64,000 nucleotides of DNA, from NCBI GenBank assembly GCA_947039455.1, contig CAMQZB010000001.1:267877-331876 (forward strand). The letters are read 5' to 3'. This document shows, piece after piece, positions 9,362 to 19,264 of this stretch. Both the position numbers and the translations under genes were made by a program. Within the stretch, counting starts at the first letter, position 1, and the number at the start of each line of letters is the position of its first letter. Origin of the DNA: an uncultured Clostridia bacterium (GTDB lineage: Bacteria > Bacillota > Clostridia > Christensenellales > CAMQZB01). The notes beneath the pieces are model-generated. The model had not been told where the DNA came from and searched no databases. It was given only the letters and a program-made list of their open reading frames with translations.

Positions 9362-10450
9362 TTATATTAAATTAATATCAATTGCCATATTTTCAAAATA
9401 CTTATCATTCAGCAATACCGACTGATGTGTTGGCTTTACGCTTTTAGCTTTTTGGTGATATTCTTTTGATTTATTCAAATTACCTAATTTATCATAACAA
9501 ACACAAAGTTGGATATATGGAATAAAGTCATGGCAATCTGGCGATTCAAATCCCATTTTCGACTCATTATAATTGTTTACTGTAGCTAATTTATACCAAT
9601 AAATCGATTTTTCAAATTCGTTTAAATTCAAAAAACAGTATCCTATAGCACAACATACTTCAGATCTTGGTGCGTCGAATTGAAAACTTCTAAATAAGGC
9701 TTGCAAAGCTTGTTTTTGTTTGTTTAATTTAGCATAACAATTTGAAAGATCTAAACACGCACTGATATTGTTTTCAATCCAACCTTCTTCAAAATCTAAA
9801 AAATTATTAAATTCCACTATTGCTTCATTAAATTTACCATTGTAGTACAATTCTCTTGCATAATAAAATCTTTGACGTGCATCAAATTTTTGACCTTTCG
9901 CTATCATTCCTTTGAAGATATTCAAGTTCCGATCAGAATCTGCTTCACGTTCCTTTCTATGTGTTATCGCCACATCTGAATAGATTATATTTCCAGTAGG
10001 AGTTATCGCTTCATGTATTGGACTTTCCCATTTGAATTTTTTTCTTCTCGCTAAAATACGTTCTCGATAATACGTTAATGAAGGATTTCCTTCTTGATCA
10101 AACGCTACATTATACTTCATCATCACTACATCTACTTTTGAAGATAATGCTTTTTTTTGTTCAATCAATAACAATGCGTCATCTTTCAATATTACATCAT
10201 CAGCATCAAGCCATATTATAAATTCTTTTGTTGCTTTTGAAAACGAATAGTTTCTAGCTTTGGCAAAATCATCTACCCATTTAAAATCGTATACTTTTTT
10301 AGTATATTTTCTAGCAATATTGACCGTTTCATCAGTAGAACCTGTATCAACAATGATAATTTCATCAACTATATCTTTTACACTTTCTAAACAACGTGAT
10401 AATACATCTTCTTCATTTTTAACAATCATACATAAGCTAAATTCTGCCAT
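9362..10450 (-). CDS. Family 2 glycosyltransferase with TPR-like C-terminus
   Basis: A 362-residue protein. Residues 1-110 are a GT-A fold: the SLCMIVKNEEDVLSRCL opening, VDTGSTDETV near 35-44, and the metal-binding DAD at 82-84 in WLDADD. The remainder has helical TPR-like repeats around YYARELYYNGKF, DLSNCYAKLN and AIGYCFLNLNEFEKSI. This architecture is known for glycosyltransferases acting on surface glycopeptides. I choose ATG 10450, 8 bases after GGGGGAG, rather than the upstream ATG at 10486, which lacks a site. It directly precedes the collagen-like gene on the same strand, so its likely acceptor is the Thr-rich collagen stalk (inference). Confidence 0.85.
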   Translation of the reverse strand: MAEFSLCMIVKNEEDVLSRCLESVKDIVDEIIIVDTGSTDETVNIARKYTKKVYDFKWVDDFAKARNYSFSKATKEFIIWLDADDVILKDDALLLIEQKKALSSKVDVVMMKYNVAFDQEGNPSLTYYRERILARRKKFKWESPIHEAITPTGNIIYSDVAITHRKEREADSDRNLNIFKGMIAKGQKFDARQRFYYARELYYNGKFNEAIVEFNNFLDFEEGWIENNISACLDLSNCYAKLNKQKQALQALFRSFQFDAPRSEVCCAIGYCFLNLNEFEKSIYWYKLATVNNYNESKMGFESPDCHDFIPYIQLCVCYDKLGNLNKSKEYHQKAKSVKPTHQSVLLNDKYFENMAIDINLI

Positions 10451-10677
10451 ATACGCGCTCCCCCTAAACCTTGTATTTAATTTCATAATACCGTTAAATA
10501 TATAACTGCATTACTAGTACATCATATGTTGTTTGCAAATTAATGTGTGACAATATTTACAGTATCTTAAATGTATTTTTTATCTATTAGTAAAAGTTTT
10601 AATTTTTTTTCAATGTATTTAAGAACGTATAAGCATGTCATAAGACATATGCCCCTAAAATCGAATCGTCATAATAT

Positions 10678-10809
10678 GTAAAGGAATATCTTGAATTTAA
10701 CTACTATGTAAGACCACATCAAACACTAAAACTCCTAATACCTATAGAGTTTTTAGATGATTATTATGATAAAATGGTAATAGCAAGAAATATTCCAAAA
10801 GGCCATTAA
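10678..10809 (+). pseudogene. Transposase C-terminal fragment (rve family)
   Basis: Forty-three codons without a start, ending in TAA. They read YLEFNYYVRPHQTLKLLIP, then EFLDDYYDKM. The Y-N-x-x-R-P-H motif followed by a TP-E-F-like end is the standard C-terminus of integrase-core (rve) transposases. The rest of the element is missing. The 230 bp between it and the glycosyltransferase start hold nothing I can identify. Confidence 0.7.
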
Positions 10810-10935
10810 AATCATTTATTGCTTTGACTAAACAATAGCTTTAAATTGGGAGCTAAACAAAAAACAATCCCGCCGTGATTGTCTAAAATCTACGTCAAAA
10901 ATTTTCAATACGACTATTAATAACTTACTAGGAGC

Positions 10936-11091
10936 TCAAACAGTTATAAAAAAATAACTGAAGAAAGACTTCTTGATGGTCATATATAATACTTCTTGGA
11001 CGTCCACTTCTTCGTTTCCTATAATATCAATATCCTGTATCAAATCTGTCTTTTTCCCTAATTTTGAATAACACTTTAATTCAGACTTCAT
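10936..11091 (-). CDS. Short ORF, possible gene remnant
   Basis: A 51-codon ORF with an ATG 5-6 bases after GGAGG. The product starts MKSELKCYSKLGKKTDL and ends in a hydrophobic tail. I do not recognise it with confidence; the opening is loosely reminiscent of a charged linker in sporulation sigma factors. It may be a truncated gene left by insertion of neighbouring elements. Its upstream region is the repeat described at 11105-11237. Confidence 0.3.
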   Translation of the reverse strand: MKSELKCYSKLGKKTDLIQDIDIIGNEEVDVQEVLYMTIKKSFFSYFFITV

Positions 11092-11104
11092 ATCCTCCAA
11101 GTTA

Positions 11105-11237
11105 ATACCCCTTTTGAATTCGGTTAATTCTTACGCAATTTTTGCCCCCCCGCTGAGGGGGTATTTACCCCTAGAGAAAATACGCCCCCTGCCGTTGACT
11201 ACGTTAAGTTAAACTCGGTTAAATGTCACACTTTTGT
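11105..11237. repeat. Dispersed repeat, copy 1
   Basis: This segment resembles 54289-54420 in the same orientation. Shared blocks are TTTGAATTC followed by TTAATT and ACGCAATTTT/GCGCAATTTC, and CCGTTGACTACGTTA/CCGTTGACTTCGTTA ending in GGTTAAATG. Copy 1 contains a C8/G5 block (CCCCCCCGCTGAGGGGG) that copy 2 lacks. Function unknown. It lies directly upstream of the short ORF and beside the IS21 remnant, so it could be a regulatory region or the end of a mobile element. Confidence 0.5.
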
Positions 11238-11332
11238 GTTTTTCTTAAATTAACTAATTTAAGGCTATATTTAACAGTATATTCATACTGAATATTCCAA
11301 TTTCAAAAGTTGGAGTCCCATTATTGTGTTTT

Positions 11333-12085
11333 TTATTTGTTAATGTTATAAATATTTTTATGGTGAGCCAATCTATAACTTTTTCCATGTGTGGATATAA
11401 TTTGACATCTATGAGTCAACCTATCTACTATGGCTGTGGCTAGCACTTCATCGCCTAATAGTTCGTCCCAAAGACTGAACTCAAGATTTGTTGTAATAAT
11501 TATTGATACTTTTCCATTTATGCTATTTAGAAACTGATAAAACAAGTTCGAATCTTCTCTCGAGATATCAGTATAACCAACCTCATCGATTATTAGTAAT
11601 TGACATTCTTTTATGTACTGAAATCTTCTTTCATAGTTTTTAATATGCTCTTTACTTTTCAGCATTATTATTAGCTCGTAAAATGTAGTGAATGCAACTT
11701 TATATCCCCCTTGAATAACTTTATATCCAAGTGCTAGAGCTAGGTGAGATTTCCCACTTCCTGCACCACCTACAAAGATAACATTATATCTCGCACACAA
11801 CCAGTCTAGTGAAATTAATTTATCTATCATTTTTTGAGTTATCTTTTTATTAAATGTTAAGTCAAATTCTTCAAAGGTTTTAATCTCTGGTAAGTGAGAT
11901 GCTTTATATCTTTTCTCAATACCTTTTTCTTTTCTAATTTGTATTTCACATTCAAAGACTTCTTTTAAAAAATTGATTTGCTTTATTATCTTTCCGTCGA
12001 ATAACGTATCGTCTTCAGCTAAATTTGCAAGTGACAATATTTTTGCGTACTCTTGAACTTTTGCTATCTCTTTTTTTATCTCCAT
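11333..12085 (-). CDS. istB: IS21-family helper ATPase IstB
   Basis: A 250-residue AAA+ protein. The Walker A motif GGAGSGKSH lies near residues 104-112, the Walker B motif LLIIDEVGY near 162-170, and a sensor TTN follows. These are diagnostic of IstB, which delivers target DNA to the IstA transposase. It overlaps the istA remnant by 10 bases, the usual istAB layout. The frame is intact, but the element should be immobile because istA is broken. I could not identify the terminal inverted repeats. Confidence 0.85.
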   Translation of the reverse strand: MEIKKEIAKVQEYAKILSLANLAEDDTLFDGKIIKQINFLKEVFECEIQIRKEKGIEKRYKASHLPEIKTFEEFDLTFNKKITQKMIDKLISLDWLCARYNVIFVGGAGSGKSHLALALGYKVIQGGYKVAFTTFYELIIMLKSKEHIKNYERRFQYIKECQLLIIDEVGYTDISREDSNLFYQFLNSINGKVSIIITTNLEFSLWDELLGDEVLATAIVDRLTHRCQIISTHGKSYRLAHHKNIYNINK

Positions 12086-13229
12086 ATTTTATCATCCTTT
12101 CTCATCAACGCATCGTATCGACTAAGTTCTTTAGCTTTGCGTTTATAATGTTCCACTGTTCTAACAGGTAACACATTATTAGTTTTAGCTTTTTCAATGC
12201 CTTCGGATTCAACTAATATAGCAAGAACATGAGTGGCATCGTAAATGTTTTGCTGTATGCTTTTCTTAATCGAATTCACTATCGTAGTTGCGTCATAGTT
12301 TTTCGCTATACGCTTTAACATGTGGCATTGTACACGTACGTATCTTGGCATATTTCCTTTAATTTTCTCTATCAATACCATAGCACAATCCGTATTGCCT
12401 AGAATTTCTAATGTTTCAGCAATTAGTTCATCATACTGTCATCGTTTATCTTGTATTATACTGGATTTTCCTCGATGTGACATTATAACATGCTGTACAA
12501 CTAATTGGTGCTTGGATCGTATTTGTGACATAAGTATATGCTAAACCCCACTTGGGTCTTGAACTACTCAAACTTTTCAGTGAAAATAATATTGCCAGCA
12601 TTTTCGCTGACAATCATAACCCTATCTTGATCATACATTATTGTTTTTGTTCGCCCTCCAAAATACACAAAACCCTGCTTATGTGCTTCAACAAAATCTG
12701 CTGACGTTAACGGTTCAGTGCGAAATGTAACAAACAACATTCTACTATATGAAAGCACCATTGCAAATATATAGATTCTCACTTTGTGACCATATAATCC
12801 GTTAATAACTATCTGCCCCATATCAACTTGAGTCTCTTCGCCTACAATATAGTCAGGTCTTTTTCGTCGACCCCGTTTCTTCGATGCATAAGGAAAATAT
12901 TCCTCTGCACGTATTTCATATAAGTGTTCATACACTGTTCTTTTTGATAATGTGAAAGCCACATTTTCTTCAGCTAATTTATTGTAAATTTGCAAATTTG
13001 ATATCGTAGCATTATCTTCTAAATAACTCACAATCTGCTTGCGATATCCTCTAATTACGCTCTTGACTCCGGGACTAGGTCTAGACACAAATTTTTCTCC
13101 CGACATATTCCAGTACTGATTAATTGTACTCATAGAACACCCAATTTCTTCAACAACCTGCCATTGAAACTTGCCCTCGGCCTTCATTGCCTGAATCCGA
13201 CAATATATTTCATAGTTTATCTGAAACAT
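12076..13229 (-). pseudogene. istA: IS21-family transposase IstA, disrupted
   Basis: The N-terminal part (12564-13229) has the expected helix-turn-helix (CSMSTINQYW) and the start of the rve catalytic core (TQVDMGQIVINGL, then GGRTKTIMYDQDRV). It stops at TAG in the context FTEKFE-stop-FKTQVGF; the next residues still read as IstA. Several further stops or shifts follow before an intact frame resumes at 12381 and runs to 12076 (MLKRIAKNYDATTIV and onward). The 183 bp between the two frames are therefore decayed. The transposase is inactive. Confidence 0.8.
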
Positions 13230-13341
13230 AATTCTCTCATTTTCTTTTGTGTTTTTAATTGATAGTTTTTAAATAGTATAGATATATTTTATATATTCAC
13301 GTGAACTACACACATACGCACCACCTCCTTTTGTATATAAA

Positions 13342-13369
13342 AAAACGACAGACGAGTGTCTGCCGTTTT
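13342..13369. terminator. Terminator downstream of the Fic gene
   Basis: A hairpin with arms AAAACGACAGAC and GTCTGCCGTTTT (one mismatch) flanked by A and T runs. It sits 15 bp beyond the stop of the Fic reading frame. Confidence 0.8.
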
Positions 13370-13383
13370 GTTTTTTAGATTTA

Positions 13384-14426
13384 CTATTTTAAAATTATTT
13401 CCCAATGTCCTGATTTATCTGATCCAATTATTTGAATCACTCCGTCATCTTTCAACTTTTTCATTCTTCTTTTTACCGATGCTATAGATATACCTATTTC
13501 GTCTTTCAACTCCATAGCCGTAATTTTATTATTTTGCTCAATTAATTGTATAATTTTTGAATTTACAGTATCAATATTGATTTTTACAGTATCATTTTCT
13601 TGTTTTACAGTATCACTATTATAACTAATATGCATTTCTCTGTTAACTAATTTATTGTTTTGCCCTAGCAATAAATTGCCAAAGAACTTATCTAAATAAA
13701 CAAAATCGGCAAAGATGTCTTTCTCGTAGTTTGTATAATTAGCTATGACTAAAGCATTTCTGAAATACCATGAGTTTTTAGCAAACAAATCGTTCTCTAC
13801 CTTAAACCCAAATGTTCTTAGATACTTAATTGCAAACACTGCCGTCGCCCTTGTATTGCCTTCGAAAAACGGATGGCTTTGGCATATCCTTGATACAAAT
13901 TGAGTTATTTGATTAACCACACTTTCCTTTGACATCCCTTTATAGCTCGTGTCTCTTTCGGTCTTGAAATCATAATCTAAGGTCGCCATAATTCCCTTTG
14001 CACTTGCATAAATTACGGTATCATCATCAAGAACCCATTCCTTTTTTGATATATTATAATCTCTAAGCTTTCCAGCAAAGTCAAATCCTTCATAAAGCCT
14101 ACCATGAATATTAATAAATTCAGCAGGCGAAAAAGTAAAAGTTTTTTCGCTTAAAATCTCAGCAATACGTGCCGAAACCTTATCCGCTTCTTCAGTTCGA
14201 TCATCAGTATTCGCATGGTCAATTTGACTTTCATAATAACTATTTAGTCTATTTTTAACCTCGTCAAAAGTGATAGCCCCCTCGATATTAGCTTTCGCTA
14301 CTTCAACAAGATACCTACTCGGCTTGAGCCATCAACTTCCTGTAACCCAATCGCCATGTCCCATATTCCACTCTTCTCAACCTTCTGAGGCTCTCCAAGT
14401 CTTCTATATTCTTCAAAATTTGACAT
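13384..14426 (-). pseudogene. Fic-family AMPylator/toxin, frameshifted
   Basis: The catalytic Fic motif HPFFEGNTRATA is intact near the middle of the open part, and a winged-helix-like end (IGISIASVKRRMKKL) follows. The ATG at 14426 has an excellent AGGAGG site and reads MSNFEEYRRLGEPQK, a normal Fic start. The frame breaks near 14327: after EVDG the original product continues in another frame as LKPSRYLVEVAKANI, consistent with loss of one base. From there the frame is open to 13384. Without correction, only an internal ATG at 13989 could give a 201-residue fragment. Fic proteins transfer AMP or similar groups to target proteins. Either a true pseudogene or a sequencing error. Confidence 0.8.
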
Positions 14427-14466
14427 AATTGCCTCCTAATTTTACATAAGTTTATGATATTACGTA

Positions 14467-16746
14467 TTACTTTTCTATTCTTCCATAGTATACACTTAGC
14501 TTTTCTTCACATATTTTGCTGATATTCGCCAAATCATCTTTCGTAAGTTTCTTCCATATTGCTTTATCAAGTTCTATGATTCCAAGTGTTTTAGTATGAC
14601 GAAGCATACTCATTTCTTCAAATCGATTATATGGGTTTGCTAAGATGTTTCGCTTAACTTTTGCTGATGAATAGTCACCCTTAGCGTATAAACTAGTTTT
14701 CTTTTCTACAATTTTACCAGCTGCTCTACGGTTTTCATAAAACTCTATGAAATATTCCACGATATTATCAAGTTTCACTCTACCTTTTTCATCTATATAT
14801 TTTAAGATTGCCTTAACTAGCACCGGTTTATATGAATAACTCATATCCATTTTACTAATATAATCCATGAACAGTTGATTTTTCATACTTTCCGTAATTA
14901 TTTTCCAACCAAACTCTTTTGCATACTTTTCTATTGTTTCTTCTTTGAAATACCTAAATTTTCTTGATTGACTTATTGGCACTTCTAAGTCGGCAATAAT
15001 TTTTCCATTTTTGATGCGTTTTTCTATTGCTTCGCTTTGAACATCAACCATGCGAACAAATGCCATTTGAGATTTCGTTCCCTCCGCTTCTTTTTGCCAA
15101 TTGAAGATGTCTATTATTTCATAATCCATTGCTGAAATCGGAAAATCTAAAAGAGAGTCAGGTTTCTCACCTTTACGATATAGTTCTTCATCAATATCTT
15201 TATCGTATGCACTTCCAAATACTATACCACCTTCTCTATACTGATTTTTTCCTGCCATTTTATGGAGTGAATAAGCACTGTTAAACATATTAGCATTATC
15301 AACAAAATCAAACACCATCAAGTCGGCTTTTCCCTCAGCAAGTCTCATGCCTCGTCCAAGCTGTTGAGTATACAGCAGTTTACTCATTGTAGGTCTTGCC
15401 ATGAAAAGCAAATCTGTTTTTGGACTATCCCAACCTTCATTTAGAAGGTCACATGCACATAGCACTGAAATTCTTCCTTCCTCATAATTCGCAAAAAGCT
15501 CTTTTCTTTCATTGCTGTCCATATTCCCAGAAACACTTACTGCGTTGACTCCATTCTCTTGTAGTAACTCAGTGATTTTTTCTGCATGTTTTACCGATAC
15601 GCAAAAAATTACCGTATGTCTATCTTTTCCATATTCTAAGCATGTATCTACTATTAATTTATTTCGCTCTGGAACAAATAGTTTGTTTTCTAAGTCTTGA
15701 GCATTGTATTTTACACCATTGAAACGAACGTTTGAAATGTCTATATTTGTTTTTATACGAATGCAACGAACTGGCACAAGTTGTCCGTTTTCAACTGCAG
15801 TTTCAATATCAAGACGATGAGCCACATCTCTAAAAATCTCTAGTATATCCTGGTTGTCAGCTCTCTCTTCTGTTGCTGTCATTCCAAGTAAAAATTTAGG
15901 ATTAAAATATGCAATTATCTTCTGATATGTCTCACTACTTGCGTGATGCGCCTCATCAACTATAATATAGTCAAATTCGTTTTCTTCAAAGTCGTCTAAA
16001 TTAAGTGCTACACTTTGCACACTTCCACAGACAATTTGCCCCGACTTATCTTTTTGTCCATCAACATAAAATGAAATTTCTTGCGTATTCCATAATATAT
16101 TAAAATCTTTTGCTGGTTGATACACTAGGTCTTTTGTGTGTGCTAAAAACAAGGTCTTGCCATTCACTGACTTAGCATCCAAAATAGCCGTAGCCGTTTT
16201 GCCCACTCCTGTTGCATGGCAAATGAGAGCGATGGTTTTATTTTCTTCTCGCATTTTCGCTAAGTTGGCAAGCGCATCTTCTTGGTGCTTTCTTAAATTA
16301 AATTCGCCTGTCAGTAATTCTCCATTTTGTTTTGGCAAGTAGTCTTTAATTTGCTTAAATTTTGGATTGTCTCCAAAATATAACTGCATTTCGTCTTTCA
16401 CTGTATCTGCTTTCTTTTTTAACTTGCGATATGACCACCGATAAATATCCCATCCATATGAAATCATGCTGTTTTGCTTGATATGATCATCATCAAATTT
16501 GTCTAGCGATACAACTTTTTGATTATGTACAGCTTCTCCGTCAATTTCTATCGCTACGTGCTTGCCACCTGTTGAAAACATAAAATCGGCGTATCTTATA
16601 TTCTGATACACATCACGGAATTCATATTGAGGATATAGCAAATCAGTCTTTTCAGGTCCGAACACATCAGAAAATATATCAAGAAATAATGCTTCAGATG
16701 CGACTGAAACACTGTTTCTATTATTTTTTTCTTTTCTGCTTATCAC
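14467..16746 (-). CDS. Nuclease-helicase fusion (DEAD/DEAH, SSL2-like)
   Basis: A 759-residue protein. Residues about 40-110 resemble a small PD-(D/E)XK-like nuclease or DUF559 domain (RYADFMF, then HVAIEIDGEAVH, then GWDIYRW). A superfamily 2 helicase follows: Walker A ATGVGKT near 179, DEAH at 264-267, GMTAT near 288, and motif VI QLGRGMR near 472. The start is GTG, placed by TAGGAG upstream. Such proteins occur in restriction and anti-phage islands, where they translocate on and cut foreign DNA. Its neighbours are Fic and Mrr-like genes. It is not a classic type III Res, since no Mod partner is present. Full length and apparently intact. Confidence 0.8.
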   Translation of the reverse strand: MISRKEKNNRNSVSVASEALFLDIFSDVFGPEKTDLLYPQYEFRDVYQNIRYADFMFSTGGKHVAIEIDGEAVHNQKVVSLDKFDDDHIKQNSMISYGWDIYRWSYRKLKKKADTVKDEMQLYFGDNPKFKQIKDYLPKQNGELLTGEFNLRKHQEDALANLAKMREENKTIALICHATGVGKTATAILDAKSVNGKTLFLAHTKDLVYQPAKDFNILWNTQEISFYVDGQKDKSGQIVCGSVQSVALNLDDFEENEFDYIIVDEAHHASSETYQKIIAYFNPKFLLGMTATEERADNQDILEIFRDVAHRLDIETAVENGQLVPVRCIRIKTNIDISNVRFNGVKYNAQDLENKLFVPERNKLIVDTCLEYGKDRHTVIFCVSVKHAEKITELLQENGVNAVSVSGNMDSNERKELFANYEEGRISVLCACDLLNEGWDSPKTDLLFMARPTMSKLLYTQQLGRGMRLAEGKADLMVFDFVDNANMFNSAYSLHKMAGKNQYREGGIVFGSAYDKDIDEELYRKGEKPDSLLDFPISAMDYEIIDIFNWQKEAEGTKSQMAFVRMVDVQSEAIEKRIKNGKIIADLEVPISQSRKFRYFKEETIEKYAKEFGWKIITESMKNQLFMDYISKMDMSYSYKPVLVKAILKYIDEKGRVKLDNIVEYFIEFYENRRAAGKIVEKKTSLYAKGDYSSAKVKRNILANPYNRFEEMSMLRHTKTLGIIELDKAIWKKLTKDDLANISKICEEKLSVYYGRIEK

Positions 16747-16900
16747 TATACTTCGCTCCTATTAATTTCGATTATCTATAACTGACACCACACATTCTTT
16801 ACCTGCACTTTCGATGATTTCAGGGATATTTTCTCTTATGAGTTTATTGTATTTTTTTATTTTCATAATATGTATACCTACTGTACGTTATTAGTATACT

Positions 16901-17677
16901 TTACTTGTTTCTTTTAACTACTTCCAAAATTCTATCACCAAATTGATATATCTTCTTATCGCCCAATCCTACACACAGTTGCAAGCTTTTCTCATTATGT
17001 GGCATAACATCAATAATTGAATCTATAGTTGCATTATTATAAACCATATACATTTTTTGAATATTATATTCTTTAGCTAATTCCTTTCTTAATTCAACTA
17101 ACTGTCCATATATATCTTTACTCTCATCCTTTGGGGCAGGAATTGCTTTACTAGATTCCGTATTCTCAATTTTATTACTAGTAAATATCTTTTTGAACAG
17201 ATTTTTCGCCTCTTTAGGGGCACTCTCTATGTGAGCAATCTCTGTAAATTTAGCTTTAGGGTTTTGCTTTATTTCTTTCAATATCGCTATTACATCTACA
17301 CGTGTAAGAATTTTGATATCGTTATTTAGTGCTGTGTTTTGTGCTTGCGCGGTTAACTTTGAAGTAGTGATTATCCAAAGCTCATCACATCCATAATATG
17401 TTTTACCTTGCAGTATTTTGCTTATTTCGTCACTTCCGACTGGCTGTTTCCACCTTTTAGCTTGAATTCCATATTTAATTTTCTTACCTTCTACTTCTTG
17501 GAATACTTGAATGTCAATTCCTCTATCACCTGAATCGTCGGTAAGAATTGGACTCATTCCATCAAGTTTTAGATATTCAAACAAAAAACGTTCAAAATCT
17601 TTTCCTGAAAAACTATCTATTTCCTCAATACTATTTGGAAATTTGTACGCAAATTTATCACTTGAAAACATACTCAT
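16901..17677 (-). CDS. Mrr-like restriction endonuclease
   Basis: A 258-residue protein. The N-terminal half has the Mrr/PD-(D/E)XK core: FSGKDFERFL, then GDRGIDIQ with the catalytic Asp near residue 55, and IQAKRW with the Gln and Lys near 72 and 74. Mrr enzymes cut modified DNA. The C-terminal part is charged and then folded (YNIQKMYMVYNNATID). I place the start at ATG 17677 after AAAGGAG, not at the upstream ATG 17728. A decayed paralogue lies at 54925-55389 and matches both ends of this protein. Lies between the helicase and the SMC/DUF4297 pair. Confidence 0.8.
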   Translation of the reverse strand: MSMFSSDKFAYKFPNSIEEIDSFSGKDFERFLFEYLKLDGMSPILTDDSGDRGIDIQVFQEVEGKKIKYGIQAKRWKQPVGSDEISKILQGKTYYGCDELWIITTSKLTAQAQNTALNNDIKILTRVDVIAILKEIKQNPKAKFTEIAHIESAPKEAKNLFKKIFTSNKIENTESSKAIPAPKDESKDIYGQLVELRKELAKEYNIQKMYMVYNNATIDSIIDVMPHNEKSLQLCVGLGDKKIYQFGDRILEVVKRNK

Positions 17678-17800
17678 ATTTTCTTTCTCCTTTGTTGTGC
17701 TATTAGAATATTTTAACATAAATTTCAATATTTACAAATTGTTTATCTTATTTATATTGAATTCGAATAAATTTTTTATACTCTCAATATTGCATCTGCA

Positions 17801-19264
17801 TTACCTCTTTTCTATTACTTGCTTTACAATGGTAATTTTATTATTTATCTGTATTCCTAATTCATTTTCATCATATATACTAGCAATAATAACTTGATTA
17901 GATCCCAATTCTTTTTCAATAAATTTCATTAACAGTGCTGTGTTGTCTTTATCCAATTCTTTTCCAGTTGGAGAATCGAGAACAATAGGCAAGATAACTC
18001 CTAAATGTTTTTCAACAATTTTTAATACAGCAACTTTTAAAGCTACAACTGTCAATTGATAAATTGCTCCGGATAAAGATTTCAAGTCGCTCGTGAAAAT
18101 GTAGTCTGTTTTTTTTGAAACCCAATTAGTTATATTCAATTCTTTAGTGTATTTATAAAACAATTCATGTATTTCACTTATAAATGTATTGTCTCGTCTA
18201 ACTCTCATTTTGATAGTATCATCAACAATTTTCTTTTCTCTTTTCGCTTCCTTAATATTGTCTTCTATTCTAACAATATCAATGTTCACATGACTTAATT
18301 GAATATTAATTTGTTTTTCTAGAATTTTTTGAACATTCTCATCAAACAAATTATTACTTTGAATTATTTTATTTTGTTTTTCCTTTAGTTTATTCAAATC
18401 ATTTATACTAGATATCATCTCTAACTCTAATACTGATTTCCTTGCCTTTAAATAATCTATATTACATGAATTTACAATATTTTCTCTAGTTACTTTAATT
18501 TGTTTTTCGTCAAAATTAATATACAAATCCATTTGTTCAATATAATCAAAGAAGCTTTTATCCTTTCTAATAATTTTATGTAATTCGCTAATTTTATCTT
18601 TGTTTTTTTCTACAAGTAGTGAATATGATGCAATTTTTTGTTGCAATTCTTTCTCAATGTCCGAAATTTCAACATAATCATTATTACTGTAATATTCAGT
18701 TTTCAACTTATCCATTTTTAATAATGAATTATATTTTTCTATTTCTTCTGTTTTTTGATCTCTTATTGGAAATAAATCACTACAATCCGTATCATTAAGT
18801 GAAGCAACAATATCTTCAATATTAAACCTGATATTTCCTATTACTTTACCACGATTTAATAACGTCCATCCCTTTTCTTTATCATAATACATTAACCCTA
18901 ATAAATTTTTTATTATATCGAACTTTTCAGTGTTTAATATATAGGATAAAAAGGCATAATGTTGTTCAGGGAGCGAATACTTTAAAGATAATTTAGGGGA
19001 TGTTTTCTCAACATACAAATCACTATCAATTCTAGTTATTTCATATTGCACTCCATTCGCCTCTATGTTGATTACCGTAACTAGTCTTGAAAAATTCAAA
19101 CCTCTTGTTGACGGTACTGGATATCCTAACGCGTAAAAAACTAATCTACAAAAAGTTGACTTGCCTTTAGAATTTTTATTCGAATAAATCAAATTAGTCT
19201 TTTCATCAAATTTATCATATGATTCATCAATTCTATCAGAAACTTTTATATCAATTATTTTCAT
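17801..19264 (-). CDS. SMC/RecN-like ATPase of a putative defence pair
   Basis: A 487-residue protein. Near residue 30 is an unusual P-loop, SNKNSKGKST, in place of GxNGxGKST. A long helical, coiled-coil-like middle spans about 190-370. The end carries a signature-like LSGAIYQL, a Walker B strand ILPIVLDSPTGKEL and a final ATPase strand. This is the layout of short SMC/Rad50-like ABC ATPases found in defence loci, often beside nuclease partners. It overlaps the upstream DUF4297-like gene by 4 bases (ATGA), so translation is coupled. The Walker B lacks the typical acidic pair (DSP rather than DEP), as in several defence SMCs. Resembles an ABC-three-component system, but I cannot assign a subtype. 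Confidence 0.65.
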   Translation of the reverse strand: MKIIDIKVSDRIDESYDKFDEKTNLIYSNKNSKGKSTFCRLVFYALGYPVPSTRGLNFSRLVTVINIEANGVQYEITRIDSDLYVEKTSPKLSLKYSLPEQHYAFLSYILNTEKFDIIKNLLGLMYYDKEKGWTLLNRGKVIGNIRFNIEDIVASLNDTDCSDLFPIRDQKTEEIEKYNSLLKMDKLKTEYYSNNDYVEISDIEKELQQKIASYSLLVEKNKDKISELHKIIRKDKSFFDYIEQMDLYINFDEKQIKVTRENIVNSCNIDYLKARKSVLELEMISSINDLNKLKEKQNKIIQSNNLFDENVQKILEKQINIQLSHVNIDIVRIEDNIKEAKREKKIVDDTIKMRVRRDNTFISEIHELFYKYTKELNITNWVSKKTDYIFTSDLKSLSGAIYQLTVVALKVAVLKIVEKHLGVILPIVLDSPTGKELDKDNTALLMKFIEKELGSNQVIIASIYDENELGIQINNKITIVKQVIEKR

